From Planctomycetota bacterium (GTDB lineage Bacteria > Planctomycetota > MHYJ01 > JACQXL01): DNA of 64,000 nucleotides. This document shows positions 32,940 to 41,351 of this stretch, piece by piece. Position 1 is the stretch's first letter; the number at the start of each line of letters is the position of its first letter. The DNA is taken from positions 124,001-188,000 of the forward strand of contig JACRIK010000003.1 in the NCBI GenBank assembly GCA_016235865.1. Reading direction: 5' to 3'. The notes beneath the pieces were generated by a model. The model was not told where the DNA came from. It searched no databases and saw only the letters and a program-made list of their open reading frames with translations. A program made the position numbers and the translations under genes.

Positions 32940-34214
32940 ATGCGAATTGCCTATTTTGATTGTTCCTCAGGCGCCAGCGGGGATATGATTCTGTCCGGAC
33001 TGCTGGACGCCGGATTCCCGTTCAGTAAACTCAAGGCATCGCTCCAGCCGCTGATTAAGCCGTTTAAGGTCAAGCTGTCGCTCCGGCGGGTGGAACGTTG
33101 CGGCCTGTCCGGCCTGAAGATTGATATCACGGGCGCAGATGCGCACCTGTCTCTCAATGAAATATCAGGCGCCATCAGGAAATCCCGATTACCCAAGCAA
33201 GTCAAGACCGATTCGCTAAAGATTCTCAACCGGATAGCCGACGCGGAAACAAAGGTTCATCAACATTTAGACCCAGTTAGAGATTTTGACCCAAAGGGGC
33301 AAAATATCGTTACTGGGTCTTATCCCGGCAGTATTTGCCGGGGCCATAAGTCAAAGCACATCCGGCTCCATGAGTTAGGTTCGGTTGACACACTGATAGA
33401 CATCGTCGGTTCGTCTTTAGGCATTTATCATTTAGGGATTGAACGCATCTATGTCTCTCCCCTTCCGCTTAATGAAGGCAAGGTCAGATGCGCACACGGA
33501 CTGTATCCCTTGCCAGCGCCCGGTACTATGGAACTGCTCAAGAACTTTGAGTTATTCCGAAGCCCGATAAAGAAGGAACTGGTCACGCCCACCGGTGCGG
33601 CTATATTAACCACTCTGGGTCGGCCATCCAATGAAATTCCGCAATTTAATATCTCCAAAATCGGCTACGGCGCCGGAACCCTCGACCTGTTGGACCAGCC
33701 CAATATCCTTAGGGTATTTATCGGCACAGTCCCCACTTTGGCAAAGGGGGGTGCGGGGGGATTTGAAAAAGACACCATCTGCGTCCTGGAAACCAATATT
33801 GACAATGCCACCGGCGAGGTCATCGGATATACCGTGGAAAAACTATTTGCTGCCGGGGCGCTGGATGTATTCACCCTGCCGATTCAGATGAAGAAATCCC
33901 GGCCCGGGGTGTTATTACAGGCACTCTGTCCGATAGACCTTATCTCCAAGATGGAAGGAATTATCTTTACTGAACTACCGACCCTGGGCATCAGGAAATA
34001 CCTGTGCCATCGGGCCAAACTCAAAAGAGAGATACGCTCTGTCAAGACCAAGTACGGCGTTATCCGAGTCAAGGTAAGTTATCTGGGTTCCGAGGCCCAA
34101 CACCTCTCGCCGGAATACGAGGATTGCCGCAAAGCCGCCCGGAAGCATAATGTGCCATTAAGGCAGGTTACTCGCAGTTTGAAGAATGATTTACTGCGAG
34201 TTATCCCGCTTTAG
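32940..34214 (+). CDS. larC: Nickel-pincer cofactor insertion protein LarC
   Basis: 424 residues as one continuous frame (some bacteria make it by frameshifting). Inserts Ni into the pyridinium bisthiocarboxylate cofactor of lactate racemase-type enzymes. Visible: MRIAYFDCSSGASGDMILSGLLDAG, KVHxxH-like region, HELGSVDTLIDIVGS, SPLPLNEGKVRCAHGLYPLPAPGTMELL, ELVTPTGAAIL and LETNIDNATGEVIGYTVEKLF. Two palindromic elements are translated in frame: about 28 residues between KVHQH and HIRLHELGSVD (33270-33342), and TLAKGGAGGFEK (33730-33763). larA, larB and larE are not in the window. Confidence 0.9.
   Translation: MRIAYFDCSSGASGDMILSGLLDAGFPFSKLKASLQPLIKPFKVKLSLRRVERCGLSGLKIDITGADAHLSLNEISGAIRKSRLPKQVKTDSLKILNRIADAETKVHQHLDPVRDFDPKGQNIVTGSYPGSICRGHKSKHIRLHELGSVDTLIDIVGSSLGIYHLGIERIYVSPLPLNEGKVRCAHGLYPLPAPGTMELLKNFELFRSPIKKELVTPTGAAILTTLGRPSNEIPQFNISKIGYGAGTLDLLDQPNILRVFIGTVPTLAKGGAGGFEKDTICVLETNIDNATGEVIGYTVEKLFAAGALDVFTLPIQMKKSRPGVLLQALCPIDLISKMEGIIFTELPTLGIRKYLCHRAKLKREIRSVKTKYGVIRVKVSYLGSEAQHLSPEYEDCRKAARKHNVPLRQVTRSLKNDLLRVIPL
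33270..33342. repeat. Two nested-in-line palindromes inside larC
   Basis: GACCCAGT (33270-33277) pairs with ACTGGGTC (33312-33319), followed by CCCGGCA (33324-33330) pairing with TGCCGGG (33336-33342). They split the KVHQH...IRLHELGSVD region that is contiguous in LarC relatives and are read in frame. Confidence 0.75.
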
Positions 34215-34328
34215 CGGGGTCATCACCGCAGCGCTGGGAAAAAGATAGTCATTCACCGCAAAGACGCAAAGATAAGTCCCCTCTAACAAGAGGGGTAGGG
34301 GGTGTGTATTTTCCTCTGTGCTCTGGGT

Positions 34329-35240
34329 TTACCCCATGGACACCTGGATATCCAAGCAAAGAGAAAACTGCTCCTGTGTACGATCCACTTGTTTTTCCAG
34401 GACAAAATTTATGTGTGAATCGCCGTCTTCCTTAAATGGCGCTATCTTTTTCAGCCGACGGTATTTTTCAACTGTTTCATTAAGCGCCTGGTTGGAAATT
34501 TTTATTATATCAACTAACTCTTCAGACATCCTTTGAAAGACCTCATTCCAGGCAACGCCATACGTCCCGGTGTTTTTATTCATCATCTTGGAGACGATTT
34601 CCAATGCCCTTAGGAATCGTAATATTTGTGAGCCATATTTAATAATCTGAGCATTGAGCGCCCGCTTGAACCGGCCAATCATTTGGGGAGTGGTAATCCT
34701 GACGCTGTTGCCGGCCAGGAGTTTATCGGTCTCCTTGAGGAATCGTTTTTGGATTTTCGGATAACCGGCCAGCGCCATCGCGGCTAACGAAACCACGCTC
34801 TTCTGCGGATACTCTGCCACTGTCAGGGGAAAGAGGAACCGGCCGGCCTGGCTCAGGTATGAAGAGGTTTTCCGGTCTATGGCTTCCTTGTATCTTTTGG
34901 CCTTAATGCCGTTAACCGTTTCATAAATCCCATCCAATTTGGAGAAATATTTCCCTGCGGAGCGGAATAATTTTTGCCGGTATTTTTTCATCATTAACCC
35001 GGCATTGGGACCGTATTTGTATTCGAACATCGGGCCAAGATAGGAAAGAGCGGATTGCAATAGGGGTTTGGCAATCTTTTCCTTAAAAGCTCCCTTCGTG
35101 CCTACAGATGCCTTTCTGTCCTGATTGATGTGCGCAGCGGCCCGAATACAGCCGCGACGCCATTTTGTGCTCAATTTCTGGTAGCCTTCCAGACCTACAT
35201 AAATAGTAGAATGGAGCGATAATACGACCTCTTTTTTCAT
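34329..35240 (-). CDS. Hypothetical protein
   Basis: 303 residues, very basic and helical, without a signal peptide or membrane segment. Features: STIYVGLEGYQKLSTKWRRGCIRAAAHINQDRK at the start, two long Lys-rich helices, SLAAMALAGYPKIQKRFLKETDKLL in the middle, and RMSEELVDIIKISNQALNETVEKYRRL near the end. I recognise no family. Next to the second 22-bp array. The gap between larC and this gene has a CCCCTCTAACAAGAGGGG palindrome (34270-34305). Confidence 0.55.
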   Translation of the reverse strand: MKKEVVLSLHSTIYVGLEGYQKLSTKWRRGCIRAAAHINQDRKASVGTKGAFKEKIAKPLLQSALSYLGPMFEYKYGPNAGLMMKKYRQKLFRSAGKYFSKLDGIYETVNGIKAKRYKEAIDRKTSSYLSQAGRFLFPLTVAEYPQKSVVSLAAMALAGYPKIQKRFLKETDKLLAGNSVRITTPQMIGRFKRALNAQIIKYGSQILRFLRALEIVSKMMNKNTGTYGVAWNEVFQRMSEELVDIIKISNQALNETVEKYRRLKKIAPFKEDGDSHINFVLEKQVDRTQEQFSLCLDIQVSMG

Positions 35241-35313
35241 ATATCTTTTTATATTGTATATAATTATAATAAAAATGCAAGGGATATGGGGGGCTGAGGG
35301 GGTATACTACCCC

Positions 35314-35660
35314 TTAGGTAGTCATAGTCACGGGCTTAGGTAGTATGGGTGTCGGGCTTAGGAAGCCATAGTCACGAGCATAGGAAGTAAGGGTGCCAGG
35401 CTTCGGTAGTCATAGTCAAGGGCTTCGGTAGTATGGGTGACGGGCTTAGGAAGCCATAGTCAGGGGCTTCGGTAGTATGGGTGTCGGGCTTAGGGAGTCA
35501 TAGTCACGGGCTTCAGTAGTATGGGTGACGGGCTTAGGGAGTCATAGTCACGGGCTTAGGGAGTACGGGTGCCGGGCTTAGGGAGTAGTAGTTAAGGGCT
35601 TAGGGAGTGGTATCTAAGACCATAGGTAAGGGTAAGCAAGGGCTTAGGTAGTGGCATTAG
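35314..35660 (+). repeat. Tandem array, about sixteen 22-bp units, intergenic
   Basis: Units of 22 bp starting TTAGG(T/G)AGT or TTCGGTAGT and ending GGGC. Two sub-types alternate through much of the array (…CATAGTCACGGGC and …ATGGGTGTCGGGC), giving a 44-bp higher-order period, then decay toward the 3' end. Sequence differs from the array at 2579 but the period is identical. Contiguous units, no spacers. Confidence 0.95.
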
Positions 35661-35737
35661 TCCCCTTCGTAAGGGGGCAAGGGCTTAAAAACTGGCTTTC
35701 TACGGGTGGTGTGTCATCAAAACTAAAAACAAATTAG

Positions 35738-35920
35738 CCCGGTAGACAGCCCTGTGCAAAGCACTGGTGAGCGCCATAAGGGCGCCATGGCGCTTCGGCG
35801 CCATCGGTCAGTATCCAGCGGCGGCTGAACTCTACTGAGACCGGGAACAACGAACCTGCAGCGAAGCGCACCGGGAGGCATGCTGATGACGGGTTTTTCG
35901 CCCGTGACCGGCCACTTGCC
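35738..35920 (+). ncRNA. Structured RNA candidate, possibly HEARO/omega-RNA-like
   Basis: No credible protein, but dense complementary blocks: CCCGGT (35738-35743) with ACCGGG (35840-35845 or 35870-35875), GTGC-AAA-GCAC (35754-35764), a nested GGCGCC palindrome (35769-35807), CAGC-GGCG-GCTG, and ACGGG-TTTTTCG-CCCGT (35889-35905). The unpaired purine-rich GGGAACAACGAACCTGCAG looks like a conserved RNA core. From memory the arrangement resembles HEARO RNA, the guide RNA of IscB-type nucleases, which can occur without its protein; no IscB gene is nearby. A group II intron fragment is the main alternative. Confidence 0.4.
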
Positions 35921-36100
35921 TTTGAATGATTTGTCTCGTGGGACAGACCACATATTTTCTCTCCCTCTATTTATAATGGTTTCGTGACACGGTTTTCTAA
36001 AAATAGCCCTTTATGCTAAACAATGATGCTGACTCTATGGTATGCCCCGTATATAGTAAATGTCGCCTGGACTGTCAATGATAATCTGCGACTTATCCTC

Positions 36101-36925
36101 CTACTGCCCCGCCGTCTTGAATATTGCCATGACCGGGAAATGGTCTGAGCCGCCTCCCTTAATAACCTCCGCGCTGAAACAGTAAAGCCCGGCTGAATAG
36201 AAAATGCGGTCAAAACGCTTGCTTATTGTGGCGATGCTTACTTTCCACTTCTAGGTCTTGGATTCACGGTCAAATTCATAGAGCGCATCGGTAAATCCCT
36301 GTTCCGCAACCCATTGACTGGCTTTGTCATCCTCATCTTCATTGAAATCGCCCAGTATTAATGACGGAGTTTCCTTCTTGAGCAACGGGAAAAGGGTCTG
36401 CACCTCATTAAGGCGGACTTTTTTAGTGGTAACATACGCGCTGGGCGTAAAACTGCCTCTGTCATTAAGCTGTGGATGCAGGTGGACGCTCAAAATCTGA
36501 ATCAGCCCGATATCCGTCTCTAATTCACAAATCCAGCCCGGGAACCAGGCGTCTTCCGGCAGGACATATTCACGCTCCTGGAACGGCTTTTTGGCCAGGA
36601 TGGCCTGGCCGCCGGCGCCGCCGGAATGGCGAAAACTCATGTGCGGATAGATAGAAGATAATTCTCTCCGTAACAGGGTTTCCCAATTAGATGTGGTCTC
36701 TTGCAAGCAGACAATGTCAGCGCCGGCATCGCGCACCACCGCCAAGGTCTTGTACGCCCCTGACATGCCCCAGTTGACATTCCAGGTTAATACCTTGACA
36801 TGCGGGCCGGTCGGCATCTCGGGTTTTCTAAGCGTGCACTGGAAATATGATACTGTAATGAGCAGTAGAAAAGCCGCCAGGGTTGATATCAAAATGATGT
36901 AGCGGAGTTTTTTGCGCATAACCAT
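36101..36925 (-). pseudogene. Endonuclease/exonuclease/phosphatase family gene with in-frame TAG
   Basis: N-terminal membrane anchor (about residues 8-30), then the EEP fold: VLTWNVNWG, DIVCLQET (metal Glu), SVHLHPQ and ILGDFNED. At 36251-36253 the frame hits TAG right after FDRESKT, then continues open for 49 codons with exactly the missing end of the fold: KWKVS, RFDRIFYSAGL and GGGSDHFPVMA (catalytic D-H). Relatives have Trp here (T-W-x-W), one base from TAG. So this is a single nonsense change, an error in the sequence, or readthrough. The stop removes the catalytic D-H, so the 224-residue product would be inactive. Confidence 0.8.
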
Positions 36926-36976
36926 TAAACACGAATCATACTAATACAACGAATCTCACGAATGGAATAAAATAAC

Positions 36977-37036
36977 ACGCCCCTTTATCCCGCACATAAG
37001 TTATGTGCGGGACAAGCCCCTCTTTTTAGAGGGGAT
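36977..37036. repeat. Nested palindromic elements
   Basis: A CCCCTTT...AGAGGGGATTA element (outer) interrupted by TATCCCGCACATAAGTTATGTGCGGGACA (inner hairpin). A CCGCACATAAATTATGTGCGG relative lies at 56572-56590. It shows that elements insert into each other. The rest of the 192-base gap 36926-37117 contains CACGAATC and TTTACACTGAGCGCAGCGAA repeats. Confidence 0.75.
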
Positions 37037-37117
37037 TAATGCATCTGAGAACACCGCAGTGACCGCGATAGCGAAATCTGTGTCATCTGTTTACACTGAG
37101 CGCAGCGAATGTGTGGT

Positions 37118-37372
37118 TTACATATCCCCTGTTTTCCACCATTTCTTCATATCCTCGTCTTCCTTAATTATATCTCGTAAATCGTCCAGGGAATAAAACA
37201 CATCCATGACAATCTTCAAACTTATGCCGGTGGCCTGGGCCGTGCCCATTATCCCCTCATCACAGGAGCCGCTCAGCCGATAGGCAATGACCAAATTCCG
37301 GGCCTGCTCAAGGGTCAGCTTAAACCGCTTGGCCAGGACTTTGATGATTTCTTTTTCGGTGTCTTTGCTCAT
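37118..37372 (-). CDS. Small helical protein, function unknown
   Basis: 84 residues from ATG 37372. Soluble: KEIIKVLAKRFKLTLEQARNLVIAYRLSG followed by MGTAQATGISLKIVMDVFYSLDDL and an acidic tail. The layout suggests a helix-turn-helix (ATGISLKIVMDVFYSL) but it is too short to assign. Flanked by dispersed repeats on both sides; intact frame and normal codon use suggest a real gene. Confidence 0.5.
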   Translation of the reverse strand: MSKDTEKEIIKVLAKRFKLTLEQARNLVIAYRLSGSCDEGIMGTAQATGISLKIVMDVFYSLDDLRDIIKEDEDMKKWWKTGDM

Positions 37373-37560
37373 AATACTAATCAAACCACAGATTTCATTC
37401 CGCTCCAGTAGGTGCTCATGCTCACGCTTAGCTTAGTTCACAGATTCCGCAGATTTTCCATACGGGACAACCCCCTAACCCCCTTTAATAAGGGGGACTA
37501 ATTAATCAGTGTCATCCCGCTAGGTCCCGCTTCGGCGGGATGTCGCTACGTCTGCGGTTG

Positions 37561-38439
37561 TTACTTCACGCCGCTGAGTTTTCTGGCCGCCTTGACGGTA
37601 TTGACCATGAGCATGGCAATAGTCATTGGGCCGACTCCGCCCGGGACCGGGGTAATGGCCTTGGCCTTGTCCTTGATTGCCTCAAAGTCCACGTCGCCGC
37701 ACAGGCCTTCAGGCAGGCGGTTGACCCCGACATCTATGACCACCACGCCGTCCTTGACCATATCCGCCGTGACGAACTTGGGCTTGCCAATAGCCGCCAC
37801 CAGTATGTCCGCCCGGCGGCAGACCTCGCCGATGTCCTTGGTATTGGAATGGCAGATGGTGACCGTGGCGTTTTCAGCCATCAGCAACAGCGCGGCCGGC
37901 TTGCCGACGATATTACTGCGTCCGACAATGACTGCCTCGGCGCCGTTCATATTAATATTACTCCGCTTAAGCAACTGGATAATGCCGTGCGGGGTGCAGG
38001 GCAGATACATCCCCTCTTGCTCAATCTCCTTCATATTCTTCTTGGACAGGAGTTTGCCCATATTGAGCAGATGGAATCCATCCACATCCTTATCAGGCGA
38101 GATGGCCAGCAGGACCTTATCGGCATTGATATGCTTTGGTAACGGCAGTTGGCAGAGGATGCCGTGGACGTTCTTGTCTTTATTAAGCCGGTCAATCAGG
38201 TTGAGCAATTCCGGTTCCTGGACATTAACCGGCAGTTTGTTATGCAAGGAAGTGATGCCCAATCTCTCGCAGGTCTTGACCTTCTGGCCGACATAGACCT
38301 TGGACGCCTCATCCTCGCCCACCAGGATGGTGGCCAGGCAGGGCTTGACGCCCTTGGCCAGCAGTTGGGTAACCTCGTCCTTTAGTTCGGCCTGGATTTT
38401 CTTGGATGTCTCGGTGCCGGATATGATCTGTGCTGCCAT
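37561..38439 (-). CDS. folD: Methylenetetrahydrofolate dehydrogenase/cyclohydrolase
   Basis: Bifunctional: oxidises 5,10-methylene-THF with NADP and hydrolyses the product to 10-formyl-THF. 292 residues. Visible: ILVGEDEASKVYVGQKVKTCERLGI (catalytic Lys/Tyr), GILCQLPLPKHIN, VIVGRSNIVGKPAALLL (cofactor loop) and PVPGGVGPMTIAMLM. Stands alone; repeats fill both gaps (37373-37560 includes CCCCCTTTAATAAGGGGG). Confidence 0.96.
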   Translation of the reverse strand: MAAQIISGTETSKKIQAELKDEVTQLLAKGVKPCLATILVGEDEASKVYVGQKVKTCERLGITSLHNKLPVNVQEPELLNLIDRLNKDKNVHGILCQLPLPKHINADKVLLAISPDKDVDGFHLLNMGKLLSKKNMKEIEQEGMYLPCTPHGIIQLLKRSNINMNGAEAVIVGRSNIVGKPAALLLMAENATVTICHSNTKDIGEVCRRADILVAAIGKPKFVTADMVKDGVVVIDVGVNRLPEGLCGDVDFEAIKDKAKAITPVPGGVGPMTIAMLMVNTVKAARKLSGVK

Positions 38440-38538
38440 AATTACCTCACAATCTTTTTTAACACGAATGTCACGAATACGGCGAATTACACGAATTTAA
38501 TTATTCGTGCCATTTGTTCCCATTCGTGTGATTCGTGT

Positions 38539-39153
38539 TCAGTTAATTGTTTCCATTTTAGGTTCCGGAGCCGTTTCTGCCTTCTTCTTTATCGCTTCTA
38601 TATCAAAACCCATGATATATCTCGGGATATTAGGATAAATCGTATGCCGGCCGAAGACATCGGTCTCGTTCAGGGCGTCCTGACGGCTCCAGTTCTGGAA
38701 ACAGATGCGATAGACCGCAATCATTGTCCCGGTCCGGTCCGCGCCGTGCGCGCAATGGACAAAAACCGGCTGATGAGCCGGATTAGTAACCACCTTCAGG
38801 AATGCCGCCACGTTCTCTTCCTTGATATCGCCGGAATCAGAAGGGATGAAGCAATACTGCAGGCCCAGGCCTTTCATCATCTCTATATCCGAATGATTGG
38901 CCCGCAGGTTGATGATGGTCTTAATGCCCAACTTCTTGAGTTCGGCAAAACCCTCTTTATCCGGCTGGGCGCCACGATAGAGTGTCTCTGATACCTTGGC
39001 GAAATTAGACAGGCCTTTGATGTCATCACGCGGTTGGACCGCCGAAGCCGGCAGCGTGCCCTGAACGGTTTCATGGCAATTGCAGGCGCTCAGGATGGAT
39101 AAGCCGACAATAATTGCAACTGATAATAATCTGAAACGACCGTTTGTAAACAT
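38539..39153 (-). CDS. Lipoprotein tyrosine/dual-specificity phosphatase
   Basis: 204 residues. N-terminal lipoprotein-type signal (LSILSACNC). The phosphatase P-loop VHCAHGADRTG (C-x5-R) is at about residue 132 and a possible general-acid Asp precedes it in PSDSGD. ETLYRGAQPDKEGFAELKKLGIKTIINLR is typical of the DSP/DUF442-like group. Acts outside the inner membrane if the signal is used; substrate unknown, phosphoprotein or inositol/lipid phosphate. Confidence 0.85.
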   Translation of the reverse strand: MFTNGRFRLLSVAIIVGLSILSACNCHETVQGTLPASAVQPRDDIKGLSNFAKVSETLYRGAQPDKEGFAELKKLGIKTIINLRANHSDIEMMKGLGLQYCFIPSDSGDIKEENVAAFLKVVTNPAHQPVFVHCAHGADRTGTMIAVYRICFQNWSRQDALNETDVFGRHTIYPNIPRYIMGFDIEAIKKKAETAPEPKMETIN

Positions 39154-39255
39154 GTCTCTAATCTAACTTTGGAATATCCGCAAGGCAAGTAAATCCGATT
39201 CTATTTTCTTGGAGTATAGGAACCTTTGCCACAAAGGCACGAAGACACCAAGACA

Positions 39256-39334
39256 ACCCCCTCGCCCCCTTTAATAAGGGGGAATTAGTGTCTCTCAAAT
39301 TAGTCCCCCTTAACAAAGGGGGAATAAAAGGGGG
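39256..39334. repeat. Double CCCCCTTT palindrome
   Basis: Two tandem copies of a CCCC-TTTAATAA-GGGGG hairpin in the 266-base gap between the phosphatase and tRNA-Leu; TTTGTGTC-type repeats lie on both sides. Nothing else is seen in the gap. Confidence 0.75.
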
Positions 39335-39419
39335 TTGTGTCCTTTGTGCCTTGGTGCCTTAGTGGCACGAATTTTCTTGATAATAAACCATATTTTCGTA
39401 TGCTATCTTCAATCATAAA

Positions 39420-39502
39420 GCCGGAGTGGCGGAATGGCAGACGCTGGGGACTTAAAATCCCCTGACCGCAAGGTCGTGAGGGTTCAACTCCCTCCTTCGG
39501 CA
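39420..39502 (+). tRNA. tRNA-Leu (UAA anticodon)
   Basis: Acceptor GCCGGAG pairs with CTTCGGC, discriminator A at 39502; D arm with GTGGCGGAATGGCAGAC; anticodon stem GGGGA/TCCCC around loop CTTAAAA, anticodon TAA; long type II variable arm TGACCGCAAGGTCG; T arm GAGGGTTCAACTCCCTC. CCA is not encoded. Reads UUA and UUG. Confidence 0.96.
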
Positions 39503-39553
39503 TTTAAAACCTCTTATCGTGTATCTTGCATCCCGTATCGCGCAACGTAGTTC

Positions 39554-40570
39554 CTACATTTCCCGCTTAATGGCCTTAGCCAGCGGACCGAGGTCTTTCA
39601 TCAATGAATTGAATTCCGGCAGGTTGATGTTCTGGAATCCGTCGCTCAACGCCTGCTCCGGATTGTTATGCACTTCTATAATCAACCCATCTGCTCCGGC
39701 GGCCACAGACGCCATGGCTGTGGCCGGAACCAGGCTACGCACGCCGGTGCCGTGGCTGGGGTCAACAATCACCGGCAGGTGCGAGAGTTGTTTTAGCAAC
39801 GGCACGGCCGAGATATCCAGGGTATTGCGGGTATATTTCTCAAAGGTCCGGATGCCCCGCTCGCATAACATGACATTGGGATTACCCTGGGACAGGATGT
39901 ATTCAGCAGCCATTACCAGCTCTTCTAAGGTGGACATCATTCCCCGTTTCAGGAGCACCGGTTTTCGGGTCCGGCCAACCTCCTCCAGCAAGGCGTAGTT
40001 CTGCATATTCCGCGCGCCAATCTGGAGGATATCAGCATAGCGGCTGACCAGAGCGACATTGGCTGAAGTAACCACCTCAGTTACCACCGGCAGACCGGTG
40101 GTCTTACTGACCTCAGCCAGAATCTTCAGGCCTTCCTGCTTAAGCCCCTGGAAACTGTAGGGCGAGGTGCGGGGCTTGAAGGCGCCGCCCCGGAGGATAT
40201 CAGCGCCGGACTTCTTAACCGCCCGGGCAATCAGGAGCATCTGGTCATAGCTCTCTACCGCGCAGGGACCGGCCATCATGACTATCTTCCTGGCGCCGAC
40301 TGTTATCTCGCCTACCTTGATATGGGTATCAGACGGCTTGTATTCGCGGCTGGCCAGTTTGAACGGCTTATCGGTCTGGATTATCTCGGCCACGCCTTTA
40401 ATCCGGTTCAGGCGCAAATTCAGGATTGACTGTTCATCGCCGATAATGCCGATCTGGGTCCGGCCATCGGACTTGGACAGGTGCGGCAGATAACCGGCCT
40501 TTTCTATCCGGTTAATCAGGACCGATATCTGCTTGACGTTTATCTGGGGCTTTAGTTTTATAACTATCAT
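39554..40570 (-). CDS. aroF: 3-deoxy-7-phosphoheptulonate synthase with regulatory domain
   Basis: Condenses phosphoenolpyruvate and erythrose 4-phosphate, first step of the shikimate pathway. 338 residues: an N-terminal ferredoxin-like regulatory domain (about 1-75), then the type I-beta barrel ([55 protein letters not shown]). Paralogue of the 267-residue enzyme at 42427, which lacks the regulatory domain. The last gene of the aromatic supraoperon, 7 bases after tyrA. The domain suggests feedback control by Tyr or Phe, as in related enzymes (inference). Confidence 0.95.
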   Translation of the reverse strand: MIVIKLKPQINVKQISVLINRIEKAGYLPHLSKSDGRTQIGIIGDEQSILNLRLNRIKGVAEIIQTDKPFKLASREYKPSDTHIKVGEITVGARKIVMMAGPCAVESYDQMLLIARAVKKSGADILRGGAFKPRTSPYSFQGLKQEGLKILAEVSKTTGLPVVTEVVTSANVALVSRYADILQIGARNMQNYALLEEVGRTRKPVLLKRGMMSTLEELVMAAEYILSQGNPNVMLCERGIRTFEKYTRNTLDISAVPLLKQLSHLPVIVDPSHGTGVRSLVPATAMASVAAGADGLIIEVHNNPEQALSDGFQNINLPEFNSLMKDLGPLAKAIKREM

Positions 40571-40577
40571 AATCTTA

Positions 40578-41351
40578 TTATACTAAATTCTCTCTCAACT
40601 TAGCAAAGAATTTCTGCGCCTCTTCATAATCCCGCGCCTTAATGATATGTTTGAGTAATTCCAGGCGGGAATTTATCTTCTCCAGCTGCGTTAACGAGTA
40701 TGTATTGAACAATACCTCAGCCAGCAGGAAATCATCTTCAGATAGAAGTCCGCGGGCGATACTGCGATGCCGCGCAAAGGTTGTGCCGGGAACAGTTGAC
40801 CGGTTCAGACAAGCGGCAAAAACTATCGACGCTGTAAACGGCAGTGTCAGTGAATAAGCCATCAACTTATCGTGTTCCTCAAATGAATAATCAGATATAT
40901 TCAACCCGTGTTTCTTAAAGAATGTCCTGAAGAAATCAGCGGCGGTTTTATCGGACTCGCTTATGATAATCGCATTTTCATCCTTGAGCGAGTCCATTTT
41001 AGCGAAAGTCGGCCCGAACATCGGATGCACCGATGCAAATCTGAATCCGCTTTTCTGGTAATACCGCGGCAGTTCACCCTTGATTGAAGCCACATCTGAA
41101 ATAATGCAGTCACGCGGCAGGTATTTGACAATGGACTCAAAGGCACTGATGATATTTTGGATGTTGACGGCATTAATGAGCATTTCCGGCCTGAAGGCCC
41201 CGATATCCATCGGCCCAGAAAGAACCTTCAACTGAGTGATGCCTCTTGTTTTGGCAGAGTCAATATCATAAATCGCTACTTCATTATCAGCAACAATGCC
41301 TTTTGCCAACCAGGAACCCATCTTACCGAAACCGATTACCGCTATTTTCAT
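40578..41351 (-). CDS. tyrA: Prephenate dehydrogenase
   Basis: NAD(P)-dependent oxidative decarboxylation of prephenate to 4-hydroxyphenylpyruvate. 257 residues, on the short side. Rossmann loop [14 protein letters not shown] at the start; [21 protein letters not shown] (catalytic His) and [13 protein letters not shown] follow. No chorismate mutase or ACT domain. ATG 41351 overlaps the pheA stop (ATGA), so translation is coupled; the ORF extension upstream of this ATG is inside pheA. Confidence 0.9.
   Translation of the reverse strand: MKIAVIGFGKMGSWLAKGIVADNEVAIYDIDSAKTRGITQLKVLSGPMDIGAFRPEMLINAVNIQNIISAFESIVKYLPRDCIISDVASIKGELPRYYQKSGFRFASVHPMFGPTFAKMDSLKDENAIIISESDKTAADFFRTFFKKHGLNISDYSFEEHDKLMAYSLTLPFTASIVFAACLNRSTVPGTTFARHRSIARGLLSEDDFLLAEVLFNTYSLTQLEKINSRLELLKHIIKARDYEEAQKFFAKLRENLV

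Noticed and set aside
35723-35953. Protein on the minus strand (76 residues)
   Set aside because: Composition is Arg/Pro/Trp-rich as expected of an antisense reading of structured RNA, and it crosses the palindromes.
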